From positions 1 through 64,000 of the forward strand of contig JADJWI010000001.1 in the NCBI GenBank assembly GCA_016716435.1: DNA of 64,000 bases. The letters run 5' to 3'. This DNA is from Acidobacteriota bacterium. Its GTDB lineage: Bacteria; Acidobacteriota; Blastocatellia; Pyrinomonadales; Pyrinomonadaceae. Below, piece by piece: positions 46,770 to 55,211 of this stretch (its first letter is position 1; every line of letters starts with the position of its first letter). The notes beneath the pieces are model-generated. The model worked only from the letters and a program-made list of their open reading frames with translations. It was not told the origin of the DNA and did not search any database. A program made the translations under genes and the position numbers.

Positions 46770-48214
46770 TGTTTCACCTGCGGCTCTTCTTTACTTTCTT
46801 CGGCAGCGCTTGAAACTCGCCGACCTTCATTGCTCAAATCGGATAATTTACCCGGCGAAACGACAACCTTATCTCCACTATCAAGTCCTGAAATCACTTC
46901 CGCCCAGCCGCTTGCATCAACCATTCCAGTTTGTATTTTTCTAAAATGCAAACGATTTTCAATCACCAGCCAAACGCCGATTCCTTCTTTTGAGCGAATC
47001 AATGCAGATGCGGGAATAACCTTCAAAGTCCTTGTTTTTGGTCGAATTATTGCTTCTAGCTGTTCGCCAAGCCTGATATGTTCGGGTATTCGCTCAAACG
47101 AAATATCAACGGCAATTTGTTCGGTTACGCGATCACTTTCACGCTGAATCCGTGTTACTTTTCCCTGCAAATTCCCCGTCTGCATCGAACGCAAAGTAAT
47201 TTCGGCAAGATCACCAACTTCAAAAGAGTTTGAATTGCTTTCATCAATAAAAACAGTCGCCCAAATTGTTGTTGGGTCGGCAATTTTGAGTATCGGGGTT
47301 CCGGGATTTACTACTGCACCGGGTTCTAGTTCACGACTGACCACATATCCGCTTATTTGACTGACGATCACACCTTCAGATTTCCGCGCATCTGCTGATG
47401 CAAGTGCAGCTTCGGCAACACTTATATCTTGCTCAATTACTTTCAACCCGGTTCTTAGCGTTGCGACATCGTCATTTGCAACTTTCAGTTGGGCTTGAGC
47501 CTGCTTAACATCTTCGCCGACTGTATTGATTTGAGCCTCGATGTTTTTCACATCTTCCAATGCTGTATTTCGTTGAGCTTCGGCATTTTTTACATCATCG
47601 TCAGCGGCTTTCTCCTGCGTCAGACGTTCTTCCAAGTCCATTTTTGAAACATCGCCGGATTGGTAAAGTTTTTGCCACCGACTAGCGTTGTTTTGTGCTT
47701 GGAGGCGAAGAGTTCGTAATTTTGAAATGGTTGAATCGAATGAGGTTACGGCAGATTTCGCCCGACGCAAAGACGCTCTTGGAACTTCCCTATTAGTCAT
47801 TATTCGTTGAACAGATGCTCGCTGAACTTCAACGGCGGATAGCGCCCGTTGAATCTCCGCCCGACGAACTTCCGCAGTTGACCTTGAACGCTGCAATGTG
47901 GATTCGGCACGCTCCATTTCAGCCCGTAATTCAGAATCTTCGAGCGTCGCTAAAACCTGTCCATTTGAGACCGTATCGCCTTGATCCACGTCAATTGAAA
48001 TTAATCGCCCAGGTATTTTCGAAGCAATATTTACAACGATTTTTGATTCAACCGTTCCAATGCCTTGAATCGATGGCGTGATTCTCCTCTCCGATATTTC
48101 TGTAACCGTAACTTGTGGCGGGCGCAGCCAAAACCACAAAAGCCCCCCGGCCAGAGCCAAAAATCCTACTGCCAAAAGGACTCTCAAGAACGATTTTGTG
48201 TATCCGCCTTTCAT
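46766..48214 (-). CDS. Membrane-fusion (HlyD/DevB-type) adaptor
   Basis: A 482-residue periplasmic adaptor with an N-terminal membrane anchor (about residues 9-31). The biotinyl-lipoyl-like domain (GTVESKIVVNIASKIPGRL, then VDQGDTVSNGQVLATLED) is split by a very long coiled coil (about residues 95-290) rich in Ala, Glu and Arg, with an internal run of similar heptads (DDVKNAEAQRN, EDVKNIEAQIN, EDVKQAQAQLK). The beta-barrel domain follows. The coiled coil would reach an outer membrane channel, but no TolC-like gene lies here. It overlaps the permease gene. Confidence 0.88.
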   Translation of the reverse strand: MKGGYTKSFLRVLLAVGFLALAGGLLWFWLRPPQVTVTEISERRITPSIQGIGTVESKIVVNIASKIPGRLISIDVDQGDTVSNGQVLATLEDSELRAEMERAESTLQRSRSTAEVRRAEIQRALSAVEVQRASVQRIMTNREVPRASLRRAKSAVTSFDSTISKLRTLRLQAQNNASRWQKLYQSGDVSKMDLEERLTQEKAADDDVKNAEAQRNTALEDVKNIEAQINTVGEDVKQAQAQLKVANDDVATLRTGLKVIEQDISVAEAALASADARKSEGVIVSQISGYVVSRELEPGAVVNPGTPILKIADPTTIWATVFIDESNSNSFEVGDLAEITLRSMQTGNLQGKVTRIQRESDRVTEQIAVDISFERIPEHIRLGEQLEAIIRPKTRTLKVIPASALIRSKEGIGVWLVIENRLHFRKIQTGMVDASGWAEVISGLDSGDKVVVSPGKLSDLSNEGRRVSSAAEESKEEPQVKQ

Positions 48215-48251
48215 TAACTGCTCATCGTTTCCAGTAAGCTCTTTCGAAAAA

Positions 48252-48653
48252 TCACTTCTCCTTGAATTTGGTCAATAATACGGAAACTTTTGATAAAGCT
48301 CTTATTTCGTGAACGACATTTGGTTCGATCGTAACCAACACACCTACTTTTAGTTCAACCTCTTCCTTTTCCTCGCCGACAATTAATAGGCCTTTTCCCG
48401 CAACACATTGAATCGTAATCGGTTCGGCGGCTTTATGAGCATCCAAAATGGCTTTATTGCGTAGCGTGATTTGGACGATTTTTCGGCGATCACCATCAAA
48501 AAGCGGCGTAACCTCTTTATCTTTGCCGTCGCCGATTTTAGTTTGTAAATTCAACTTTTGCATATTTCTTTCCTGACTATTGACATTAAAACCGATGAAC
48601 GTAATCATCAGAGCAACTCCTAAAACTACAGTTAAAAACAAAATTCTCTTCAT
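48252..48653 (-). CDS. Exported cupin-domain protein
   Basis: A 133-residue protein with a signal peptide (MKRILFLTVVLGVALMITFI...) and a single small cupin barrel: VQITLRNKAILDAHKAAEPI, then GKGLLIVGEEKEEVELKVG and TIEPNVVHEIRAL. The cupin metal ligands are partly kept (HKAAE and VVHEI), so metal binding is uncertain. It is the first gene of the exporter operon on the minus strand. I chose the ATG at 48653 because it starts a clean signal peptide. Confidence 0.7.
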   Translation of the reverse strand: MKRILFLTVVLGVALMITFIGFNVNSQERNMQKLNLQTKIGDGKDKEVTPLFDGDRRKIVQITLRNKAILDAHKAAEPITIQCVAGKGLLIVGEEKEEVELKVGVLVTIEPNVVHEIRALSKVSVLLTKFKEK

Positions 48654-48883
48654 TTTTGACAAACCCCCAACCTGCCTCCGAAACTTTATTAAGATTCAGA
48701 CAGTTGAAAAATACTCGATTAGCCGATCAGATCATTTCCATCTGGTTGAAATCCGAAACCGCGCGCAAAGCGGGCAAAAACTAATCAAACTCATCAGTAA
48801 AAACGCAATTCGGTCAATCGCCGGGCCGCAATGGTCGGACCGGGAAAAATCCGTTGTTACCTCAGATGGTCGTATCATGCGGC

Positions 48884-49264
48884 TTAGCACGCGGCGTCGC
48901 CCTTGGGGTGAGGGTAGCGGTCAGACTGGTCTTCGTCGTTGTGGGCATTTAGACAAACAAAGTCCTTTTCGATCAATATTCTGAGTTCGGTTTGTTCGTC
49001 CGCAAGAAACGTTCCGGCAAGGCTAACCTCGTCGGAGTTGGCCCAGCTATTGGCGTCGGAGGCAGGTACGCGAACCACGATTATTCCGTCCGCAAAAGAG
49101 GCCGAAAAATTACTGTTGGGCGTCTTTTCGAGCAAGTAACCAAAGTCGTTTTTTCCTAGCCCAAACCGCACGTTGTCCCCGATGGTTCCTGTTTGATCAA
49201 AAGTCTCGACTTCGGAACGGGCCAACCGAAAACGAAGAGTGTTTTCTCTAATTCGAAGTTTCAT
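48884..49264 (-). CDS. DUF7009-like small protein
   Basis: A 126-residue protein of unknown function. The N-terminus MKLRIRENTLRFRLARSEVE is typical of a family of about 110-130 residues found in several phyla that I know as DUF7009-like. The C-terminal 15-20 residues (EDQSDRYPHPKGDAAC) come from a repeated DNA element also found at 44673, so the native C-terminus may have been replaced. A Crp/Fnr-type site lies 62 bases upstream. It stands between the regulator and the exporter operon on the same strand. Role unknown. Confidence 0.6.
   Translation of the reverse strand: MKLRIRENTLRFRLARSEVETFDQTGTIGDNVRFGLGKNDFGYLLEKTPNSNFSASFADGIIVVRVPASDANSWANSDEVSLAGTFLADEQTELRILIEKDFVCLNAHNDEDQSDRYPHPKGDAAC
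48893..48934. repeat. Right copy of the 43-base direct repeat
   Basis: This copy encodes the last 14 or so codons of the DUF7009-like gene (about HNDEDQSDRYPHPKG). Its partner is at 44673-44715, on the far side of the exporter operon. Confidence 0.7.
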
Positions 49265-49325
49265 GATCCATCCTCAACGCAAGTCTTAGAATAAGGAACG
49301 TAACACGAAGCACGGTCGCCGAAAT

Positions 49326-49339
49326 ATGATCCAGATCAC
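49326..49339 (-). promoter_or_regulatory. Putative Crp/Fnr-type site before the DUF7009-like gene
   Basis: ATGATCCAGATCAC has the core TGATCCAGATCA, very close to the Fnr consensus TTGAT-N4-ATCAA. It lies 62 bases before the DUF7009-like start. Confidence 0.65.
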
Positions 49340-49354
49340 TTTTTTTGCATATGG

Positions 49355-49999
49355 CTAACGGATAAGAGTGCGAAGATGCTCAGTCGTTTCGACGAATATT
49401 CTTCCGCCGACTATTTTCAGATATCCCTTTTCCGCGAGTTTTCGGATAGTCCGGATCGTGGTCTCGAGCGAAAGCCCTGCCATCTCAGCTATATCTTGCC
49501 GTCGATGGGTGATCTTCTTAACTTCGCCGGCATTCATTTCACCCGTAAGCCTCAAAATAATGCTCGCAACACGCTGCTCGGCGGATGGCGTGGCCAAAAT
49601 CTGAACGGTATCGGCACGGTCACGGAGAATGCCGCACATTCGGTTAAGCACCAGGGAAGAAAATTCGGACGATGATTCCATTAAAGCAAGAAACTCACCC
49701 CGCGGGACCATTAGAAGCGAGCTGTTCTCGATTGCAACGGCTGTTGCGGGAAATCGCTTTCCGTCCATCGCCGGCGGAATTGCGAATATCTCGCCAGCCT
49801 GAAACGTGCCAATGATGATCTCCTTACCCGCCTCAGGATAGCGAACCATTTTGATCTTTCCAGCCAATATGATCGGCAAAAATGTGGCCGGATCACCCTC
49901 GAAAAAAACGTGCTCGCCGCCACCGAACGAACGTCTGCGTCCAATAGCAAAGAGACCTTCTGTTAGTTCGGCACTAAAATGGTCGGATATTTGACTCAT
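49355..49999 (-). CDS. Crp/Fnr-family regulator of the nitrate locus
   Basis: A 214-residue regulator. The cNMP-type effector domain (about residues 10-120) and long dimer helix (LVLNRMCGILRDRADTVQ) are followed by a winged helix with recognition helix SLETTIRTIRKLAEKG. The Glu and Arg that contact the TGA/TCA core in Fnr are kept; the Ser between them is Ile. It lacks the N-terminal Cys cluster of Fnr, so it is not a classic oxygen sensor and is closer to Dnr/NarR-type NO or nitrite sensors. An ATGA-N6-TCAT site lies 48 bases upstream, suggesting autoregulation. I chose the ATG at 49999; a TTG at about 50029 is an alternative. Confidence 0.88.
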   Translation of the reverse strand: MSQISDHFSAELTEGLFAIGRRRSFGGGEHVFFEGDPATFLPIILAGKIKMVRYPEAGKEIIIGTFQAGEIFAIPPAMDGKRFPATAVAIENSSLLMVPRGEFLALMESSSEFSSLVLNRMCGILRDRADTVQILATPSAEQRVASIILRLTGEMNAGEVKKITHRRQDIAEMAGLSLETTIRTIRKLAEKGYLKIVGGRIFVETTEHLRTLIR

Positions 50000-50046
50000 G
50001 AACGTATGAAGCCCCCCAGCGATTCCCAAAACAATAGTTACATTTC

Positions 50047-50060
50047 ATGAGCCAAATCAT
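50047..50060 (-). promoter_or_regulatory. Putative autoregulatory Crp/Fnr site
   Basis: ATGAGCCAAATCAT matches ATGA-N6-TCAT, 48 bases before the regulator's start codon. It lies in the 413-base gap shared with the divergent module B operon. Confidence 0.65.
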
Positions 50061-50412
50061 AAATCGAACGGCCGGAATTTGATATTTAATAAGGGAGCAC
50101 GAGGGGACTCACATGAAGTATTTTCTCCGTACACTTTTACTAACAGGAAATTCGACTGTGATCTATCCCGTTTACGAAGGGCCTTCTACTCATTTTTACA
50201 TTACTCGCTATCGATCCGGATCTTCTTTGACCGCGAGTTTTCACGCTGCCGATCCGCATAAATACGCGCACTGGTATTTTCGCCTGTAACGTTTCGAATA
50301 TATGATAACTATCTAAGCCCAAGGAATTGCTCATTAGTTGTACGCACCATATTCTCTTTTAGGTTGGCACTCATTTTGCAGACGACAGATGGTTGCCCTA
50401 TAGAAAAAACGA
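50061..50412. promoter_or_regulatory. Upstream region of module B
   Basis: No gene is visible here. ATGATAACTATCTA (50302-50315) resembles the regulon site with one mismatch in its second half and lies 98 bases before the first module B gene. The module B promoter must be in this stretch, but no clear -35/-10 pair stands out. Confidence 0.4.
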
Positions 50413-51501
50413 ATGCCCATCGAGATCACCAAGCCAGCTACTTCGATTAATTATCGCAACCCGACCTTGATCGGGCTCGGGGCATCAATGGCTCTGACGG
50501 CACTTGTTATTGTCGGTTCGCGAAATCTTGAACATTTCGATTCGGCTTTATTCGGGTATCTGATCGCGAGTATCGTCGCGTTCGGCGCAATATTTTTCCG
50601 CTATGCACTTTGGCTCCAGCGTCCGGCGACGCGGGCATATTTTTCCAGAGGGTTGAAGCTTTTTTTCCAGCGAAAGAAATTTGCACGCAACACACTAGAT
50701 GCCACAAAAACGGTTGGCATAAACATGCTCGCCCAGAAGTTTATCTTCAAACGGGCCAAATCAAGATGGCTGATGCATTTTCTGATCATGTGGGGCTGTA
50801 TTTTGTCAGCGGCCATCACCTTCCCGCTGGTATGGGGCTGGATACACTTCAAACTTGAGAGCGAAACAGGCTACAAGGCCTACGTATTCGGCTTTCCAAT
50901 GCAATCGATGGACGTCCACAGCGTACTGGCATTTTTCACGTTCAAGGCTCTCAATTTCACGGCTCTCATGGTGCTAGCGGGCTGTGCTATTGCGATCCAT
51001 CGCCGATTAAAAGACCGCGGAGCAATTGCGGTCCAGCAATTTCTTTTGGATTTTGTTCCCCATCTTTTGTTGATCGCGATCTGTGTTTCGGGACTTATGC
51101 TAACGGCATCGAGTACATATTTCGGTGGGTATATGTACTCGTTCATTGCCCTGACCCATCAAGCGATAGTGATAATGACGCTTTTCTTCCTACCGTTTGG
51201 CAAGCTATTTCATATTGTTCAGCGTCCGGCGTCGATCGGCGTTGAGCTCTATCAACAGCGAGCGAAAGAAATGGAGCAGGCGAAATGTCGGCGGTGCGGC
51301 GTAGAATTCGCGTCTGTTATGTGGCTCGGCGATCTGAAGAGCGTCGTCGAAAAAGTCGGGTTTGACTACACAATGGAAAATGGTGAGAAGTTGCAGGATT
51401 ATTGTCCGCGTTGCAAACGTGTAATCCGGGGCCTTGCATACTCCGTCCTAATGGATCGCCCCGATAAGGTCTTTCACGGCTCACGCTCCGGCACCGAATA
51501 G
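50413..51501 (+). CDS. Cytochrome-b-like membrane subunit with zinc ribbon (NarI-like role)
   Basis: A 362-residue membrane protein with about six helices and histidines placed as possible heme ligands (WLMHFLIMWG, DVHSVLAFFTF, VPHLLLIAICVSG, LTHQAIVIM, GKLFHIV). After the last helix comes a cytoplasmic domain with CRRCG and CPRCKR, a likely rubredoxin-like or zinc ribbon site. It is the first gene of module B, six bases before the molybdoenzyme. I infer that it is the quinol-oxidising or anchoring subunit for the NasC-type enzyme, a part that classic NasC lacks. It does not closely resemble E. coli NarI. Confidence 0.7.
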   Translation: MPIEITKPATSINYRNPTLIGLGASMALTALVIVGSRNLEHFDSALFGYLIASIVAFGAIFFRYALWLQRPATRAYFSRGLKLFFQRKKFARNTLDATKTVGINMLAQKFIFKRAKSRWLMHFLIMWGCILSAAITFPLVWGWIHFKLESETGYKAYVFGFPMQSMDVHSVLAFFTFKALNFTALMVLAGCAIAIHRRLKDRGAIAVQQFLLDFVPHLLLIAICVSGLMLTASSTYFGGYMYSFIALTHQAIVIMTLFFLPFGKLFHIVQRPASIGVELYQQRAKEMEQAKCRRCGVEFASVMWLGDLKSVVEKVGFDYTMENGEKLQDYCPRCKRVIRGLAYSVLMDRPDKVFHGSRSGTE

Positions 51502-51507
51502 CAAATA

Positions 51508-53739
51508 ATGTCAAAAGTTGAGAATCTCGCAAGTATCATTGATCGTTTCGGCCCTCATTTGCACGATGAGCCTATAGGCGGTTGGAGCGCCGAACGAAAA
51601 GTCGACAAGATGGTGCCCACCCACTGTCCGTATTGCGGAATGCAGTGCGGAATGAATCTGCTCGTCGAGAAGAATCATGTTGTTGGCGTAGAACCGCGTT
51701 ACGATTTTCCGGTAAACGAGGGCCGATTGTGTCCAAAAGGAGTGACGGCGTATCTACAGACACATCATCCCGATCGGCTGGAATACCCGCTGATAAAACA
51801 AAATGGCAATTTCGAGCGAGCGAGCTGGGACGAGGCTCTCGATCTGATCGTGGCGAAATTTAAGGGGCTGCAGGAAAAATACGGAAAGGATTCAATCGCT
51901 GTTTATTCAGGCTCGTCGCTGACGACCGAAAAGACATATCTCGTCGGTAAATTCGCCCGCCTTGGTTTGCAGACCAGATACATTGATTACAATGGACGGC
52001 TTTGCATGGCGTCCGCTGCAGGCGGCAATAACAAGGCGTTCGGCATCGACCGGGCGGCAAATCCATGGAGCGATATACCGCACGCCGAGGTTCTGATAAT
52101 CGCCGGAGCAAATTGTGCCGAAACGTTTCCGATCCTTAACGGATTTCTTTGGAAACAACGTGATAACGGCGGCGTCTGGATCGTAATCGATCCCCGCGAG
52201 ACCGCGACAGCTCGTCAAGGCGATCTGCATTTACAGCTCAAGCCCGGAACGGATGTCGCCGTCGCGAACGGCATCTTGAATGTCCTCATAAATGAGAACC
52301 TCATCGATCAGGCATTTATCGACAGCCGCACTAATGACTGGGAAGCGGCCAGGGCGGCGGCATTGAATTATCCACCCGATGTCGCTTCAGAGATCTCCGG
52401 TGTCCCGGCGGGGAAGATCATTCAGGCCGCTCGCCTCTACGGTCGTGCAAAGACCGGAATGATCATGCATGCCCGCGGCATCGAGCATCATTCGAACGGG
52501 ACGGAGAACGTGCTGAGTTACATCAATATCGCACTTGCGACCGGTAAGATCGGCTCGGAAGGCCGCGGTTACGGCACGATCACCGGTCAGGGCAACGGCC
52601 AGGGCGGCCGTGAGCATGGACAGAAGGCCGATCAACTTCCAGGCTATCGGTCGATGCTCAATCCTGAACATCGGAAGTACATTGCCGAAGTCTGGGGCAT
52701 CGACGAATCTGAAATGCCTGAACCTGGCGTATCCGCCGTCGAGCTGTTTAACAAAATGCGGGAAGGCGAGATCAAAGGCCTTCTCTCGATATGCAGCAAC
52801 ATGATGGTCTCGCTGCCGGATACCAATCAGGTGCGGAAGTCGCTCGAGGGACTCGAATTTAACGTCTGCATCGACTTCTTTATGTCCGAGAGCGCCCGTT
52901 ATGCCGACGTTGTCCTCCCCGGTACAACATGGTCCGAAGACGAAGGTACGACCACCAGCGGCGAGGGCCGCGTGATAAAGATCAATCAAGCGATAGACCC
53001 GCCCGGTGAGGCTCGCCACGATTGGCGCGCCCTCCAGGAGATCGCTCATAGGATGGGTCGCGGAAAGTACTTTCAATTTGAGTCTCCTCGGGAGATATTT
53101 GACGAGCTCCGAGTCGCTTCCAAGGGTGGGAAGGCAGATTATTTCGGGGTCACTTACGAAAAGATCGACAAACAGGACGGCGTGTTCTGGCCATGCCCAA
53201 CCGAGGAAAGCACGGGGACGCCGCGTCTTTTCGAGGAACGTTTCGCTCACGATGACGGCAAGGCAAGATTTCACGCGATCGAGTACAAAGGGGCTGCGGA
53301 AAAGCCCGATGAGGAGTACCCGCTCATCTTTACCAGCGGTCGTATCGTTCACCAGTATTTGTCGGGCAATCAGACCCGGCGTATTGGCTTTCTTGTTCAG
53401 CAGTGTCCGGAGCCATTCGTTGAGATGCATCCTGAAACCGCAATGAGATACAAGATCAACGATGGCGAGCGGGTCAAGGTGATCTCGCGTCGCGGTGAAG
53501 GTATATTCCCCGCTCTGGTAGTAAAAACCATCAGGCCCGATACGATCTTTATCCCGTACCACTGGGGCGAGGAACTCGCGGCAAATCAGATAACCAACGC
53601 AGCACTCGACCCGACCTCGAAAATACCGGAATTCAAAGCATGTGCTGCTCGTCTAGAGAAAATACACACGAGAGAATTGCCGATACTGGGCGAGGTGCGA
53701 AAGGGAACGTCGCAAAATGAAGTGCAGAAAGGAAAATAG
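51508..53739 (+). CDS. NasC/NapA-type molybdopterin nitrate reductase, cytoplasmic
   Basis: A 743-residue catalytic subunit of the type I DMSO reductase family. The N-terminal cluster motif is CPYCGMQCGMN...LCPKG. The molybdenum Cys is in RLCMASAAGG. GQGNGQGGREHGQKADQLPGYR is a strong mark of assimilatory-type nitrate reductases, with a C-terminal cofactor-binding domain (TSGRIVHQYLSGNQTRR). No signal peptide, so it acts in the cytoplasm. It lacks the C-terminal extra cluster of some NasC proteins. Formate dehydrogenase is the main alternative, but Cys rather than selenocysteine and the nitrate context favour nitrate. Confidence 0.85.
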   Translation: MSKVENLASIIDRFGPHLHDEPIGGWSAERKVDKMVPTHCPYCGMQCGMNLLVEKNHVVGVEPRYDFPVNEGRLCPKGVTAYLQTHHPDRLEYPLIKQNGNFERASWDEALDLIVAKFKGLQEKYGKDSIAVYSGSSLTTEKTYLVGKFARLGLQTRYIDYNGRLCMASAAGGNNKAFGIDRAANPWSDIPHAEVLIIAGANCAETFPILNGFLWKQRDNGGVWIVIDPRETATARQGDLHLQLKPGTDVAVANGILNVLINENLIDQAFIDSRTNDWEAARAAALNYPPDVASEISGVPAGKIIQAARLYGRAKTGMIMHARGIEHHSNGTENVLSYINIALATGKIGSEGRGYGTITGQGNGQGGREHGQKADQLPGYRSMLNPEHRKYIAEVWGIDESEMPEPGVSAVELFNKMREGEIKGLLSICSNMMVSLPDTNQVRKSLEGLEFNVCIDFFMSESARYADVVLPGTTWSEDEGTTTSGEGRVIKINQAIDPPGEARHDWRALQEIAHRMGRGKYFQFESPREIFDELRVASKGGKADYFGVTYEKIDKQDGVFWPCPTEESTGTPRLFEERFAHDDGKARFHAIEYKGAAEKPDEEYPLIFTSGRIVHQYLSGNQTRRIGFLVQQCPEPFVEMHPETAMRYKINDGERVKVISRRGEGIFPALVVKTIRPDTIFIPYHWGEELAANQITNAALDPTSKIPEFKACAARLEKIHTRELPILGEVRKGTSQNEVQKGK

Positions 53740-53742
53740 AGC

Positions 53743-54393
53743 ATGAATGAAACGATGTTTATCGACCCGCAGCGATGCATAGGATGTAGGTCCTGTGTAG
53801 CCGCATGCCGCGAGTGCTCGACACACAAGGGCTACTCGATGATCTTTGTCGACTATATCGACCGCAGCGAGACGACCGCTACCATGCCCACCATATGTAT
53901 GCACTGCGAAGAGCCGACTTGTGCGCTGGTTTGCCCCGCGGACGCGATCAAACAAAATGAAGATGGCGTGGTCATGTCTGCACTGAAGCCACGATGCCTC
54001 GATTGCCGCAATTGTGTGAACGCGTGCCCTTTCGGTGTGCCGAAATACAATTCCGCGATGCATCTGCAGATGAAATGCGACATGTGCTACGACCGAACGA
54101 GCGAGGGTCTCAAGCCAATGTGCGCAAGCGTCTGTCCGACAGGAGCAATTTCGTTCGGTACTTATGAACAGATCGTTCCGCTACGTAGAACTAAGCCCGT
54201 CAATGCTCACGTTTTTGGCAATCAAAGCGTTAAGACAAAAGTCTACATGATGCTGCCGACTGATGCTGATGAGGTAAGCGTCGACGGGTGCGGCGTTTTC
54301 GAGGGACAGATAGCGCTTGACGGAGCTAACGTAAGCGAAGAATCGTGGATAGATACTCAAGTGGAGGAATCCAATAAGAGCAATGAATTCTAA
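53743..54393 (+). CDS. Four-cluster ferredoxin-like electron-transfer subunit
   Basis: A 216-residue protein of the HycB/NrfC/DmsB type without a signal peptide. Cluster motifs: CIGCRSCVAACREC, CMHCEEPTCALVCP, CLDCRNCVNACPFG and CDMCYDRTSEGLKPMCASVCP. After about residue 150 comes a tail rich in acidic residues. It starts four bases after the molybdoenzyme gene and should be its electron-transfer partner. Together with the Rieske protein that follows and the membrane subunit before, it suggests a membrane-bound complex. Confidence 0.88.
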   Translation: MNETMFIDPQRCIGCRSCVAACRECSTHKGYSMIFVDYIDRSETTATMPTICMHCEEPTCALVCPADAIKQNEDGVVMSALKPRCLDCRNCVNACPFGVPKYNSAMHLQMKCDMCYDRTSEGLKPMCASVCPTGAISFGTYEQIVPLRRTKPVNAHVFGNQSVKTKVYMMLPTDADEVSVDGCGVFEGQIALDGANVSEESWIDTQVEESNKSNEF

Positions 54394-54970
54394 AGCATTC
54401 CATCAAGATACGATCAATAAGATACTGGCCGCGGATAATGAAATATCGGATGAAGTAAATGTCCGCACAGCGTCGGCTCCGTTTCAGGCCGAGTTCCCTT
54501 ACGAACGAGACAGCGAAGCTCAGGTCACAAGGCGGGAGTTCTGCAACTTTCTCTTTTTGACGTCGAGTGCACTGTTTTTGGGCGCGGCTGGATTTGCAGG
54601 GAAATCTGCGTATGATGCCCGATCGCCAAGAACCTTTACGCCAGCGAAGATCGATGGTGCAATGAGCATCGAACCCGGATCAGCCTTGAATTTCGCGTAC
54701 CCCTCGGAGGAAGATACCGCGATCCTGATACGCGACACCGACGGCACCTATGCTGCCTTTGGGCAGAAATGCACGCATCTGTCTTGCCCGGTCTACTATT
54801 CACAAGCAAACGACCGTCTCGAATGCCCGTGTCACAATGGTGGTTTCAGCTCCAAGACAGGCGAGGTATTGTATGGCCCGCCGCCGCGTCCGCTCGACAG
54901 AATTGAGCTTGAGACGATCAATGGTGAAATTTTTGCAGTTAAAAGAGAGGTGCGTGGCAATGAAGGATAA
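54383..54970 (+). CDS. Rieske protein with long N-terminal extension
   Basis: A 195-residue Rieske protein. About 48 polar residues precede a twin-arginine-like TRREFCNFLFLTSSALFLG and one membrane helix, so the Rieske domain would be periplasmic with an unusually long cytoplasmic N-terminus. The [2Fe-2S] ligands are in CTHLSC and CPCHNGGF. It overlaps the ferredoxin gene by 11 bases. No cytochrome b of bc type is in this operon, so it is not a normal bc-complex partner; the first gene of the operon may be its membrane partner. Confidence 0.88.
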   Translation: MNSKAFHQDTINKILAADNEISDEVNVRTASAPFQAEFPYERDSEAQVTRREFCNFLFLTSSALFLGAAGFAGKSAYDARSPRTFTPAKIDGAMSIEPGSALNFAYPSEEDTAILIRDTDGTYAAFGQKCTHLSCPVYYSQANDRLECPCHNGGFSSKTGEVLYGPPPRPLDRIELETINGEIFAVKREVRGNEG

Positions 54971-55211
54971 CGCCAAGCCGAGAAGACCCCAGAGCCGCGG
55001 ACTTGCCGCCGTTTGGCAGGCCCGGCTCGCGATGCTTGTAATGATCAACGTGGCTCAGCTCTGGATCCTATCGGCAGCGGTCGAGGCGGCTCTTGCTCAG
55101 TCGTATGGGCAGTTGGCACCGCTCGTTATTGCATCGGGAATATGCTGGCTGATCGCTCTGAGCATCTTTCTGTGGTGGCGCCCCGCCGGCGAAGGAGGTA
55201 GACGCTATTAA
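54960..55211 (+). CDS. Small two-helix membrane protein (possibly DUF6755)
   Basis: An 83-residue protein with a basic N-terminus (MKDNAKPRRPQSRG) and two hydrophobic helices (about residues 24-44 and 50-70). It overlaps the Rieske gene by 11 bases and has GAGAGG upstream. It sits within the operon between Rieske and NrfH, so it is probably a small accessory subunit of the membrane complex. I recall a DUF6755 family in similar operons but cannot confirm it from the sequence alone. Confidence 0.65.
   Translation: MKDNAKPRRPQSRGLAAVWQARLAMLVMINVAQLWILSAAVEAALAQSYGQLAPLVIASGICWLIALSIFLWWRPAGEGGRRY

Noticed and set aside
52387..53562. Long minus-strand open frame (391 codons) opposite the NasC-type gene
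   Set aside because: It mirrors the codon structure of the real gene, has no recognisable motifs, and lies wholly within a strongly supported coding region.
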